DNA from: Halocafeteria seosinensis
Lineage: Eukaryota > Sar > Bigyra > Bicosoecida
Direction of reading: 5' to 3'
Assembly (NCBI GenBank): GCA_001687465.1
Contig: LVLI01000643.1
Location: 1 to 64,000, forward strand
Length of the DNA stretch: 64,000 nt
How positions within the stretch are numbered: the first letter of the stretch is position 1; every line of letters begins with the position of its first letter. A program made the position numbers and the translations under genes. Below, piece by piece: positions 50,446 to 60,935 of the stretch. The notes beneath the pieces are model-generated. The model saw only the letters and a program-made list of their open reading frames with translations, made no database searches and had not been told where the DNA came from.

Positions 50446-51722
50446 ACCTCTTTTATCATTTTCCTGTATTCGAAGGAGCGGTGCCAGCCGACTCTCTCTG
50501 GTACCGTATTTCCAGTTTATTCCACTGTCTTTTCTGGCCTGCTGACTGTTTTTTATGTGTTCCCAATGCAGTGGTATACCCGATGATAACGCAGCGACCT
50601 AATACCAGGAGCTACTGTACGTGTGTACTTAATTCATTGTCCATTGACTTGTTGTCTGCTCCAAAACACTTCGTATACCTTTGAGTGGCCTGAGGTTACG
50701 TTGGTGGATACGCCGGGCAGGAAATTGGATGCGGAAGACACTACAACCACTGCTCGCCTCTGTTGGAGATCCTTTAGGTTATAGCAGATCTACTCGTAAG
50801 TGTCGATCAAAACGTTGGGAAAAACAACACATGAAATGCCTGATGCGATGCATCGGAAATTCAACTTGACGGAGTTTCGTGGAACTCCGGCTTTTGTATA
50901 GGAGGAAGTGTGAGCGTCGATGCGCGGTCCGAAGTCCTAGAACCAGCGACTAATGCACGCGCAATGCCGCATTGTTTTTGAGTTCGCACCATGGTTGTAG
51001 CAGTAGTGGTGCACCGAAGTTAGGGTGGTGCACGCAAGTGCCACAGTGAACACCGTACAGCCAAAAGAGCTAAATCTGAGAGTCTACAGGGTGCAAGTGT
51101 GGAAGCGGACCGCAGTAGCCAGTACAGCAGTTTGAGTGATCATAGTATCATCAATGATTCGTCATACCGTACACTTTGCACCGTGGTTCCCACTGTGTTG
51201 CCTTCTCGCATACATGTAGAGTTCAGTTCCACACGATACAAGCATTGGAGGACATGGCAATTGTATGAGCTCCCCGTGCGTATTCGTCCATGTGGCACTA
51301 CTTGATGTGATTGTTTCCAACGTTCTGGCTTCGGTTAAGCTGATGCGAGGACCAGTGGAGGTTATTATCGCAACGAGGAGGGGTCCCTCCGAGGGGACCA
51401 ACAACACTTCAACCTCCCCGGCAGGCGACTCGGGCGAGTGTCAGTTTCCAAGCCCCTCTTCCTCCTTCTGTCCAAGTGCACAATTTGCAAAGGTTTGTGT
51501 GGTCGACTCCACATGCTAGGTGACTTATACAGGCCACTCAACGTAGAGTCCTTTTGGGTTGAATTCATCGTGCCTTGAGGTTAAAGACGTCCCCACCTGT
51601 CGTTCAAAACACCAGGGGACAAAAGGGAGGGACTCTCTCCTGCTCTATCTCTCCATTTCAGGAGCCATTCAGCCCTTCCAGATCACACACACTGATTGTT
51701 TTGTTATCGTTCCTTGCTAAGG
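50446..51722. other. Divergent intergenic region upstream of the sulfurylase gene
   Basis: About 1.3 kb with only short, unstructured frames. The segment before 51662 is pyrimidine-rich and ends in CCATTTCAG|G (51652-51661), a good 3' splice site followed by about 60 bases of untranslated sequence before the ATG at 51723, so the downstream gene may have a 5' UTR intron (inference). No other feature is seen. Confidence 0.4.
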
Positions 51723-54557
51723 ATGAAAAATAGCGCTGCTTCGAACCCTCCTAGACGTGTGTTTAAAGCGAATTCCAGAGGTTCTTGGAACATGCCGGGC
51801 ATGATGCAAGATAAACGCCTAATCGCGATAGTTGCTGTTGTTGTGACATTCCTCGTGTACGTCACATTCAGGCCCATCCCCGAATCCGGTAGTATCAGGA
51901 GACGCCCTGATACAGGTCACTCCAATATAAGACAATCTACGGGGAGCCATGCCCCTCCTCCCAGTGACCAAACTAGCCCCGGACAGTCCCAGTCATCAGC
52001 CAACGATGAGGGTGAGAAAACTTATACTCACAAAGAACTGGATACTATCGAAGAAAAATTTGAGCCGGGACCGAAGAAGCCACTTAATCCGCCTCATGGA
52101 GGAGAACTCGTGGATCTTTTAGCATCCTCCTCCAGGGCGCGAGAACTAAAGACCGAAGTGGCGCCGAAATTAAAGAGCTGGACCCTGAGCTCCAGGCAGC
52201 TGTGCGATCTTGAGTTGATTGCAAACGGAGGCTTCTCGCCCTTGAATGCATTCATGGATAAAAAGAACTATGAGAGTGTTGTCGAAAATATGCGATTGAG
52301 TGAGGACTACAATAACCTGCTGTGGCCTATGCCAATTACACTTGATGTCTCGGAGGACTTCTCCCGCGACGTAGAGAAGGGTACCCAGCTTGCACTTCGT
52401 GATGAGTTTTTCAATTTGATTGCGGTGATGACAGTCTCCGACAAGTATACTCCGGACAAAGAGAATGAAGCACAGAAAGTGTTCCGAACTACGGATAGAT
52501 CCCATCCTTCGGTTGGTTATCTGTTTTACCAGGCTGGAAATGTCTACTTGGGGGGTTCTTTTGAAGTGGTCGAGTATCCGAAGCACTACGACTTCCCAGA
52601 GCACCGACGCACTCCTAAGGAACTCCGGGAGTATGTGGAATCATTGGGTTGGAGTCGGTTCCTTGCTTTTCAAACCCGTAATCCGATGCACCGAGCACAC
52701 ATTGAATTGACCAGACTGGTACAGGATGAGCATGATGTGGGTGTTATCATTCATCCTTCCGTTGGGATGACCAAACCAGGAGATGTTGCTCACTATGTTC
52801 GCATCCGGTGCTATAAGGCCATCTTGGATAGCCACCGCTATTACAAGCGGAACGGGGCTGCACTCTCCCTGTTGCATTTGGCAATGCGGATGGCAGGTCC
52901 TCGCGAGGCAGTCTGGCATGCTTTGATCCGAAAGAACCACGGAGCGTCCCACTTCATTATCGGGCGGGACCACGCTGGGTGTAAGGATGCGAATGGGGAA
53001 GACTTTTATGGTCCCTATGATGCGCAAGAGCTGGCTCAGCAATACGAAGATGAACTAGGTATCACCTTGGTCAGGTTTAAGAAGGTTGTCTATGTGCCCG
53101 CCGAAGACAAATATTTCCCTGAAGACAGACTATCTGAAGGGGCGAAGACGTTGTCACTGAGCGGGACTCAATTCCGTGCTATGATGAACGCCGGCTCCCC
53201 GATTCCGGCTTGGTTTTCCGATCCGGAAGTTATTCGCATTTTGCAAGAAGTATCTCCTCCGAAGCACAAACGCGGGTTTGCTATCTTCTTCTCTGGTCTT
53301 TCTGGCGGGGGTAAGACCACAGTCAGTCAAGCTCTTATTTCGAAGATCAAACAAGTCCTTCCTACCCGGCACATCACGATGCTGGACGGAGATGTGGCAC
53401 GCACTCATTTGTCGTCGGAGTTGGGTTTCTCCGTTGCTGACCGGAACCTGAACATTGCTCGAATGGGCTTCGTTGCAGCTGAAGCGGTGCGACATACAGG
53501 AATCGTCGTTGCATCCACTATTTCTCCTTTTGAAAAATCTAGGGAAGAATCGCGAAAGCTGGTTGATGATACTGGTGGCCGGTTTATTCTGGTGCAAATG
53601 TCGACCAGTGCCCAGGTCTGTGCCGACCGAGATGTGAAGGGGCTTTACGCCATGGCCCGTGACAAGAAGGTCGATCTCACCGGGGTAAGCCATCCGTATG
53701 AGCAACCGGAAAAGGCGGATCTCATCATCAATGGGGAAGTTGTCCCAGTGGAGACAAGTGCTGAAATGATCCTTGCTTGGCTTTACAACGAAGGCTACCT
53801 GACAAAAGAAGTCGTTGGAGAGTCCATTGCAAGCATAGACCTGAAGAATGACGGAGTCACTACCAGTGAAACTCCTGATGCGGGATCACGGAACTGCATT
53901 AACCGTGCAGGCGGGACATCTGGAAGCAAACGCCCATTGCTTGTGTTTGTTGTATCCGCCACACCAGAACAGCCCATTGCGACCGCAGCCCAGAGCATTG
54001 CTGAGCGGGCCCATGCCTCGTCTGTTGATGTATCTAACAGCGTATTTACCGATCTCGCAACGGAGCGTGTACAGTCTCGATTCGATGAGACAGCTCGAAA
54101 GAAGGGGAAGACTGCGGCAAGAGTCGGCAAAGATGTGATGACGAGTTTCTCTGAGGATGACAAACCTGAGCCTGCTTTTACAATTTGGCAATCAGTACGG
54201 ATAGCCGGGCGAACGGGCCAGAAATCAATAACTGGAACTGAAAAGCTTCCAGAAGACGTTGATGGTATAACAGCAGTGACTGAGATACCAAAGGCCCCCG
54301 AAGCAGAAGTTGTTACCCTTCCTCCGAATGCCATTTCTATTATACCAAATCTCCTGCGAATTGATCCTTGTGCCCAAGCCGTCATTGCGAACGTTGACCA
54401 GAATGGTGGAAACGGTGTCGCTCACGGGCTTCAAGCTCGTTTCCCGACTCGGATTGCTCTGGCAAATGCCGAGGGGGAGACTCTTAAGTCTTCGGACGAG
54501 AGTAAAGAGTATGCTACCGTAGATGGAATAGTTAAGTCGGTTAATCAGGCCCAGTAA
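51723..54557 (+). CDS. ATP sulfurylase-APS kinase fusion with membrane anchor
   Basis: Activates sulfate: sulfurylase makes adenosine 5'-phosphosulfate, and the kinase domain phosphorylates it to PAPS for sulfation or reduction. Single-exon frame, 944 residues. A hydrophobic segment (RLIAIVAVVVTFLVYVTF, about 32-49) precedes a Pro/Ser linker, so the enzyme is probably anchored, type II, possibly facing the Golgi lumen. The sulfurylase domain (about 95-500) has FQTRNPMHRAHIELTR with the HxxH motif and FIIGRDHAGCKD. The kinase domain (about 520-690) has GLSGGGKTTVSQ, LDGDVARTHLS, DRNLNIARMGF and DVKGLYAMARDKK. The order sulfurylase-kinase is that of fungi and of diatom/oomycete fusions and opposite to animal PAPSS. 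About 240 further residues (705-944) are not recognised and lack an obvious pyrophosphatase signature. The start is the first ATG; no introns. Confidence 0.92.
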   Translation: MKNSAASNPPRRVFKANSRGSWNMPGMMQDKRLIAIVAVVVTFLVYVTFRPIPESGSIRRRPDTGHSNIRQSTGSHAPPPSDQTSPGQSQSSANDEGEKTYTHKELDTIEEKFEPGPKKPLNPPHGGELVDLLASSSRARELKTEVAPKLKSWTLSSRQLCDLELIANGGFSPLNAFMDKKNYESVVENMRLSEDYNNLLWPMPITLDVSEDFSRDVEKGTQLALRDEFFNLIAVMTVSDKYTPDKENEAQKVFRTTDRSHPSVGYLFYQAGNVYLGGSFEVVEYPKHYDFPEHRRTPKELREYVESLGWSRFLAFQTRNPMHRAHIELTRLVQDEHDVGVIIHPSVGMTKPGDVAHYVRIRCYKAILDSHRYYKRNGAALSLLHLAMRMAGPREAVWHALIRKNHGASHFIIGRDHAGCKDANGEDFYGPYDAQELAQQYEDELGITLVRFKKVVYVPAEDKYFPEDRLSEGAKTLSLSGTQFRAMMNAGSPIPAWFSDPEVIRILQEVSPPKHKRGFAIFFSGLSGGGKTTVSQALISKIKQVLPTRHITMLDGDVARTHLSSELGFSVADRNLNIARMGFVAAEAVRHTGIVVASTISPFEKSREESRKLVDDTGGRFILVQMSTSAQVCADRDVKGLYAMARDKKVDLTGVSHPYEQPEKADLIINGEVVPVETSAEMILAWLYNEGYLTKEVVGESIASIDLKNDGVTTSETPDAGSRNCINRAGGTSGSKRPLLVFVVSATPEQPIATAAQSIAERAHASSVDVSNSVFTDLATERVQSRFDETARKKGKTAARVGKDVMTSFSEDDKPEPAFTIWQSVRIAGRTGQKSITGTEKLPEDVDGITAVTEIPKAPEAEVVTLPPNAISIIPNLLRIDPCAQAVIANVDQNGGNGVAHGLQARFPTRIALANAEGETLKSSDESKEYATVDGIVKSVNQAQ

Positions 54558-54656
54558 GAGCCCCGGCTTGTGTTCGATTTTGCTGAATTGACTAGTCTCT
54601 AGCCACACACGATGCTGTAGTTGTAGCAGCCATAACATTTCAATATACAACAACTT

Positions 54657-56378
54657 CTATATTGGCAACTCGAATCTCACACCGACATCGATTTCTTCTG
54701 CCTGTTTGACAATATCTGCCATTTTTACTGCCTTGCTGGCAGCGACGTCCATTTCGTCAATCATAAACATTCGAAAACCGGAGTTTTCAATCAATTCTTT
54801 CGCCTGCTTCATATTTGTACCCCGCAAACGACAGACCAATGGTTTCGATAAACCGATATTCTTTGCAGCATTCACAATGCCTTGAGCTATAACATCGCAA
54901 CGCATAATACCACCGAAGATGTTAACAAAAATAGTCTGGACTGTCTTGTCGTTATCCAGAATTTCAAATGCTTTCTGGACCTGCATTTCAGTAGCACCCC
55001 CACCGACGTCTAGAAAATTCGCCGGATTCCCTCCATTCAGTTTAATTGCATCCATGGTAGCCATCGCCAGACCAGCCCCATTAACCATACAGCCGATGTT
55101 GCCGTCGAGGCCGATGTAATTCAAGTCGTATTGGGACGCTTCCACTTCTCGGGGATCCTCTTGCGAAGGATCTCGTTTTGAAAAGATATCAGGCTGTCGA
55201 AACGCAGCATTGTCATCAAAATTAATTTTTGCATCGCACACAAGAATTTCTCCGTCTGGCGTCTCACAAAGAGGATTAACCTCTATTAGAGTCGCGTCAG
55301 TGGCTAGGTACATCTCGTACAGTTTTTGAATAAGATCAGCAGCCTGTAAAGGGAAAAGAAGTTCAACCAATTCTAGTGTATTCATAATTTCGGAACGCCA
55401 CGTGTATCTTACCTTAGTCACAGAGTCACCTGTCATCCCTAAGAAATCAGCCAAACGTTCCGCTTCCTGCAAGGATAGCCCATTATATTTGACATTGGAA
55501 CGACGGAGCGCGGAGAGGTTCTGCATACCTCTCTAGTTACACCTTTAGAAATGTCTATATACGATTTAGTTATGGCTTCAGGGGTATTTTGAGCCACTTC
55601 CTCTATACTGGTGCCACCCTTAGCAGATGCCACAATCACTGGCCCCGACGACTGCCTATCCATGACAATGGAGAGATACAGCTCTCTTCGCATGTACACT
55701 CGCTCCATCAAGAACACTTTGTTCACTGGTCTTCCTTCTGAGCCAGTCTGCTTAGTGATAAGTCGTTGTCCCAGCATCTTCTCGGCGTATTCCTTGGCTT
55801 GGCCAGCACTGTCGGAAGCCGTTACATTACAATACGTCAATCAGATACGGACGGCAACATCCCCAGAACAGTAGCACATTAACATACCGCGTGACAACGT
55901 GGACTCCTCCTTGGAATCCATTCGTAAATGTTCCCATGCCTCGCCCACCTGCTAGTACCTGAGCCTTGATAACTACATCGGCTTTTTCTGCAAACTCGGA
56001 ACATTGACAACTCGGAACTCAACCTAAATTCGCCGTCATTCCGCTTACCTCCACCAGCCAATGAAGATACATAAGCATTCTCAGCTTCCTCTGGCGTCGT
56101 TGCAACCACACCTCGAGGCGTAGGAATGCTATACTGTCCCATCAATTCCATGGAAGCGTGCTCGTGGAGGTTGAGAAACCTTTTCTGCTGCAGTTGTTGC
56201 TGAGCTCCCACCATAGGAATCTGCGGGGACGGGGATCAAAGCTTAGTTGGGACAAAAAAAAAACATGGAGTGAAATGGGAAAAGCAGAGGCTGTACATAC
56301 CTCCACAGAGGCCGCCGCCGTTCGACCCATGTTGGATCGCGCCAACGAGCCCACAGACTTTAAAGCAAATGCCATCAT
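54657..56378 (-). CDS. Succinyl-CoA ligase beta subunit, mitochondrial
   Basis: TCA-cycle enzyme interconverting succinyl-CoA and succinate with ATP or GTP formation, paired with an alpha subunit. Six or so exons, the first 56378-56301. A basic start ([19 protein letters not shown]) looks like a mitochondrial presequence. The ATP-grasp domain has [85 protein letters not shown] and [14 protein letters not shown]. The CoA-ligase domain has [31 protein letters not shown] and [18 protein letters not shown]. Nucleotide preference (SUCLA2 or SUCLG2 type) cannot be read from sequence here. It ends 100 bases from the convergent sulfurylase stop. Confidence 0.93.
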
Positions 56379-57040
56379 GCAATCCGGAGAAAATTCAACC
56401 AACCAATCTCGTGGAGCAGTGCGCAGTCACTCGGTCCGTCAATAGAAGCGGTCAGAGTCATCCAATACAACTCAAGGGCCCTTGTACAACGTGGAAAAGC
56501 TCCCAACAAGGTACTGCATCGCGGAGCTTTTCTGCGGAAGACAGACCGCCGAAAAGTTTGTTCGATCGGAAATTCACCAAGCTTCAAGCCCATGCAATGC
56601 ATGTTGCGGGGAAGAGAATAGAGACTCAGTTGGTCAGTGTTGATTTATGCAAGAAAAAGTTTGTACTGAATACGGTAAAGAGAGGAAGTGAGCAGAAATT
56701 CCGCTGCAGAATAGGCGCGACGAGAGCAGCTAGTCTTGCTCCAGTCAGCTGGCAGTTGTACTTCAAATTCTTCTGTTCTATCTTCTTGTGGCATCATTTG
56801 GTAATTATTGGTGCCATCTCACAGGTAGTTTATTACCTAGCATTCAGCAGTGCTGAATTGTTTTGAACAACCCAGGAGACTGGTCTGTTATTTGGAAGTC
56901 GTTGGAACAGCGTTCACAGGAGGAAAGGAATTCTAGGAATCGAGGAGGAATCGGGAATTCCACTGCTTACCGTTCTTCTCCAGGAATATTTGCGACAGCA
57001 ACGCGTTGCCCTCTTTAAACTCGATACTACTTGAACAATA
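56379..57040. other. Intergenic region
   Basis: About 660 bases upstream of the succinyl-CoA ligase gene. Short frames exist on the plus strand (for example one beginning near 56586 with MHVAGKRIETQLVSVDLCKKK), but none has splice signals or known motifs. I see no supported gene. Confidence 0.35.
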
Positions 57041-57565
57041 ATGAGAGAGGGCCAAGCAAAGGATCGACTCGCTGCAGCAATATCTTCGTTCTTGTTCACT
57101 ACAGCCAGAGGCACCGAGTCGGCACTCTACCAAACCATTACTCGAGAGGAGCTCCTGAACAAGGCTTCCATGGGAATAAAAACGACCTACTGCAGCATAA
57201 AATACCTCAACATTTGCTATAAGTCGATAATCCGAAGGGACAACCAATTCATTACGGACAGCTTCGACCACATGACATCGATTATGCAGCATTCCGAAAT
57301 ATGCCTCCTGCACTTGATTCTGAACTGTCTTCGCCGTATACATGGCATGATCGAGAGGCAATACTGCGATCTCAGTAGTAGAGAGGCATACCGTGCTTCG
57401 CTAGCACCACAATTGATCGGAGCCATTGCCACAGTCTATCCGAGCCTTGTTACCTCAGTAAATCACGGATGTACTGGAACTAGTATTAGAAATGAGGACC
57501 CTGAACAAGAACTGTTCACCATGGAAGTTGGTGCACATGCAGATGTTGCAGGGCAACACAAGTAA
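57041..57565 (+). CDS. Hypothetical frame of 174 codons, uncertain
   Basis: An uninterrupted ATG-started frame on the plus strand, MREGQAKDRLAAAISSF, overlaps another uninterrupted frame on the minus strand (57361-56933). Neither has a recognised motif, so I cannot tell which, if either, is a gene. This stretch lies between the succinyl-CoA ligase start and the acyl-CoA dehydrogenase end. The plus frame has cysteines and hydrophobic stretches without a clear pattern. Treat as doubtful. Confidence 0.25.
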   Translation: MREGQAKDRLAAAISSFLFTTARGTESALYQTITREELLNKASMGIKTTYCSIKYLNICYKSIIRRDNQFITDSFDHMTSIMQHSEICLLHLILNCLRRIHGMIERQYCDLSSREAYRASLAPQLIGAIATVYPSLVTSVNHGCTGTSIRNEDPEQELFTMEVGAHADVAGQHK

Positions 57566-57596
57566 CGGTCTCAAAAGTATTCCTGGGGACGTTATT

Positions 57597-59097
57597 CTAT
57601 AGCAGCTGTTCGACAGTCTGAAGGTCGCCAGTAATATTTTTGTGGTGAGCCTCCAACGTCCCTGCTCCGATTTCTGTCAGCTTCGAATCACGCCAAAAGC
57701 CCTCTATGCGAGGAGAAATAGTGCCGTATCCACTGCAATAACCTTCCCATTCAAGCATTTGAATTGCTCTATCACATGCCCGTTTACATGCCGGCGCACA
57801 AAATAATTTCACCCCATCGCTGTCGATACGATTACCGCTACTGTTTAAATCTAAATTTCTCGCCAAATTGTACGTATATGCGCGGCCTGCCGAATACTCA
57901 GCGTATGTCTCGGCAATGTATTTCTGGAACTGATCATGATAGTACTGTTTATCATGCACCTTAATGAAGCCATGCATTGCTTGAAGAGCTCGTCGCATCA
58001 TCCCCAGAGACATGGCAGCTGCATAGAAGTACAAGAAGTGTTACGGGGAAAGGTACCGCCTTCTGATAGGACACCGTCATACCGGATACAAGGCGCTCAA
58101 ATTCCAGGTTCCGCATCATGTGCTTCGCTGCTTCTCCCTCTTCCCCTACTAGGTTATCTACTGGAACCTGCAGAAGTCAGCATTGGCAAAACCATTGTGT
58201 ACACTTTTCATCTATCTCTGGAACGTGACAAATAGAGCAACTTCTTTACCTCTGCTTCATCAAACAGGAGTTCTGCAGTGGGACTTGTTCGCATTCCACA
58301 CTTATGTCTTATCTGCTGTCCCAAAGAAAATCCAGTAGTACCCTTCTCCACGAGGAACAATGAGTAGTTTGATCCCGGCTTATCTCTGAACAGAAAGAAT
58401 AACCTGGGATCATTGGAACGCGCTCAATAAATGAGAAGGACCACTGCGCTTACCCGGTGCCCGTTTTAGCGTACACGAGAAACGCGTCACCCAGTTCGTT
58501 TCCTCCTATAGTGCCGTTAGTAATCCACATTTTTCTTCCATTGAGAATGTACTTATCACCTCTCTTTTCAGCCTTCGTTTTCATCGCCAATACATCCGTT
58601 CCGCAACTTGGTTCGGACATGGCCATCCCACAAATGGCTTCGGCGGTTCGCGCCCGAGGAATACAGCGATTGCACTGTTCCTCACTTCCATTAGTCCTTA
58701 GGTTGTGCATAAACAGGACTGTGTGAGCCATGTAAGATAGACAAAAGGAAGGGTAAGCTGCACAAAATTCTTCATGGGTAATGGCGGCTGATGTAGCGTC
58801 CGTTCCTGTCGACAACGCGAAAACATCTTCGGCTCCGGCCTTCCGGAAGAGATCAATGTTAAATGTTTCCCCAGACTCAGCCACTGGCTCAATGTAATTC
58901 TTCACGAACGCTTGTGCCTTCCGCTTAATCTCTATATGCTCTTCGGTGGGCAAAAATATACTGGGTGTGAAAAACCGAACGCTATGAGATCCCCGTAGAC
59001 TCAACTTCGGAGGCCTCCGCATCACCCGCAACTTGTGCGGAAGATGCCTCTTGATCATCACTGCTCTTGGCACTCGGCACCGCCTACATGATACCAT
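57597..59097 (-). CDS. Acyl-CoA dehydrogenase, isovaleryl-CoA dehydrogenase type
   Basis: Flavoprotein oxidising short or branched acyl-CoA in mitochondria, with electrons passed to ETF; the nearest match in layout is isovaleryl-CoA dehydrogenase of leucine breakdown. Four or more exons. The N-terminus (RRCRVPRAVMIKRHLPHKLR) is basic, a probable mitochondrial presequence. Next come FLPTEEHIEIKRKAQAFVK, CGMAMSEPSCGTDVLAMKT, KYILNGRKMWITNG and, in the last exon, GYGTISPRIEGFWRDSKLTEIGA followed by GTLEAHHKN. The C-terminal DSKLTEIGAGTLE closely follows the IVD pattern (RDAKLYEIGAGTSE). In IVD the catalytic base lies in another helix, so it cannot be judged from this motif. Other short-chain dehydrogenases remain possible. 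Confidence 0.85.
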
Positions 59098-59451
59098 TAA
59101 TTCATCAGGAGTTATAGCTCAGAGAAGGACTATTCGGTAAAAGATTAGCTGTACGGGGGTATGCAGTAGCCGCCCACTCGACGACTCGTACATGTAACTT
59201 CAACATCTCCATGGTACCGAATTGTTTGTCGTGTCAGTTGGGGTTAAGACAAAACCATGTGGAGGAGTTGCGGGCCGGCTTATTGACGCTTTCAATAGGA
59301 GATTTGGAGTACTTTTGTTTCATTACCCCTTGGGAGGCAAATACTGCGTCTAGTGTGGGAGAATCACCTGTGATATCCCCAAGAAAACTGGATCTCTCTA
59401 CAGAGTTTACGCGGCCGCTGGAAGAACGTTAAAGCAAAACAACATAGCAAA
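59098..59451. other. Divergent intergenic region
   Basis: About 350 bases between the acyl-CoA dehydrogenase start and the ARL3 start. Probably contains both promoters. No gene or element is evident. Confidence 0.4.
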
Positions 59452-60290
59452 ATGGGGCTTTTATCGTTGCTCAGAAAATTGAAGAAGAGTGATAAGGAAG
59501 CAAGAGTCCTTGTCCTTGGGTTAGATAACGCTGGAAAGACGACAATCCTCAAGGCCCTTTCGGAAGAAGATATTACTCAGTAAGTCCGTTCTGAGTCTCG
59601 CATTTGAACTCCACCCAGGATCATACCCGCGTTTATTATGGGTTTGGCACAGTATCATGCCCACTCAAGGCTTCAATATTAAGAGTATCCATAAAGACGG
59701 ATTTAAACTGAACGTGTGGGATGTCGGCGGTAAGTAACCGAGATAAAGAAAACAGCCTCCATTCCGGTATTCTATGCACATTCTCTTTTTGTTTCCAGGA
59801 CAAAAGACCATTCGTCCCTACTGGAGGAACTACTTCGATAATACAGATGCCCTTGTAAGTTCTCTTTGATGTGTGGACGTGAATAGTATCCTCTGTAACT
59901 CGCGGAACCCGCTGCAAACATGCGCAGGTGTATGTTGTTGACAGTGCCGATCAAGCCCGCTTAGAGGAAGTCAACATTGAACTCACGAAACTGCTTACTG
60001 AGGAAGAAAAGCTTGCTGGCGTACCGTTGCTTGTTTTTGCTAACAAACAAGACTTACTGAGCGCTCTCTCAGCTGCTGATGTAAGTCGCATTAAGCCACC
60101 TACAGAGCTGCTGTGGATAGGATTATATTTCTGTTGCTGGACACAGATTTCTGTTGGTCTAGACTTGCATTCGATCAAAGACCGTGCATGGCAAATCCAA
60201 GCTTGTTCTGCGAAGAAGGCCGATGGGTTGCAGGAAGGTATGGAGTGGTTGATTAAGACCGTGCAAGAGCGAGAATCGGAAAAGAAATAG
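59452..60290 (+). CDS. ARL3, ciliary Arf-like GTPase
   Basis: Small GTPase that, when GTP-bound, releases lipidated cargo from UNC119 and PDE6D inside cilia; its exchange factor is ARL13B. Five exons joined in phase (about 59452-59580, 59636-59728, 59801-59855, 59928-60080, 60147-60290). [14 protein letters not shown] is the ARL3 N-terminus. G1 is GLDNAGKTT, switch [11 protein letters not shown], switch II WDVGGQ, G4 ANKQD, G5 [19 protein letters not shown] and [15 protein letters not shown] match ARL3 closely. Gly2 is present although ARL3 is acetylated rather than myristoylated in animals. The downstream exon acceptor is preceded by GGACACAG. Confidence 0.9.
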
Positions 60291-60935
60291 TGTGCTCAAT
60301 TTGCCAAAAGAGAATACCGACGACGATGAATATTAAAGTTTTATTCAAAGCAGATATCTGTTTCATTAATGGAGTCTCCTTACATGTTTTCATAAATGAC
60401 ACACTACCAATTCGAGGCGTTGTACGTTAGACAGAGCCAACTCGAGGGTGTCAACTTCATTCACTACAGCAGGTCATCTCTGAATGCGAAGTAACCACGG
60501 CTTCACGAGCATCAACGGATGGATAGTCTTAGTCGTAACTGGCTTTGCCACGCCCGACCCACTGTCGTAACCATCTGCATACTTCGTCCCAAGAACTCCC
60601 AACCTGGCAAACACATCTTGGAATAAGTCTCGACTTAGGCAAGACTTGTGTTTTTGTAAAGATAGTTGTACTCAAGTCGCGAGTAAGTATATGGGGAACG
60701 CTGAGAAAAGAGGAGCCATCGCTCATCCGTCTTCAGCTTCGCTAATGCAGATTTCACCAGGTACTCACTGCTTGAATACACAGTAAACGATACCACTAAT
60801 TTCTGTACTGTATCTGGTACGTTCCTTAGAATGCCGTAGTACCTACACTAGACGGGAAGCAAATTGCTTCCGAAAGCCACATGATCTTTCTTCCAATTCT
60901 TCCAATGGTTTTCACTTCCTGTTTTTTCTGTTCAA
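60291..60935. other. Convergent intergenic region
   Basis: About 645 bases between the ARL3 stop and the stop of the next minus-strand gene, presumably two 3' UTRs and spacer. The sequence GAATATTAAAGTTTTATTC near 60329-60347 is AT-rich and could include 3' end signals. No gene is seen. Confidence 0.4.

Noticed and set aside
51652-51722. Possible upstream coding exon or alternative start for the sulfurylase gene
   Set aside because: The region shows an acceptor-like site but no ATG-containing frame that would extend the protein; a 5' UTR intron is more likely.
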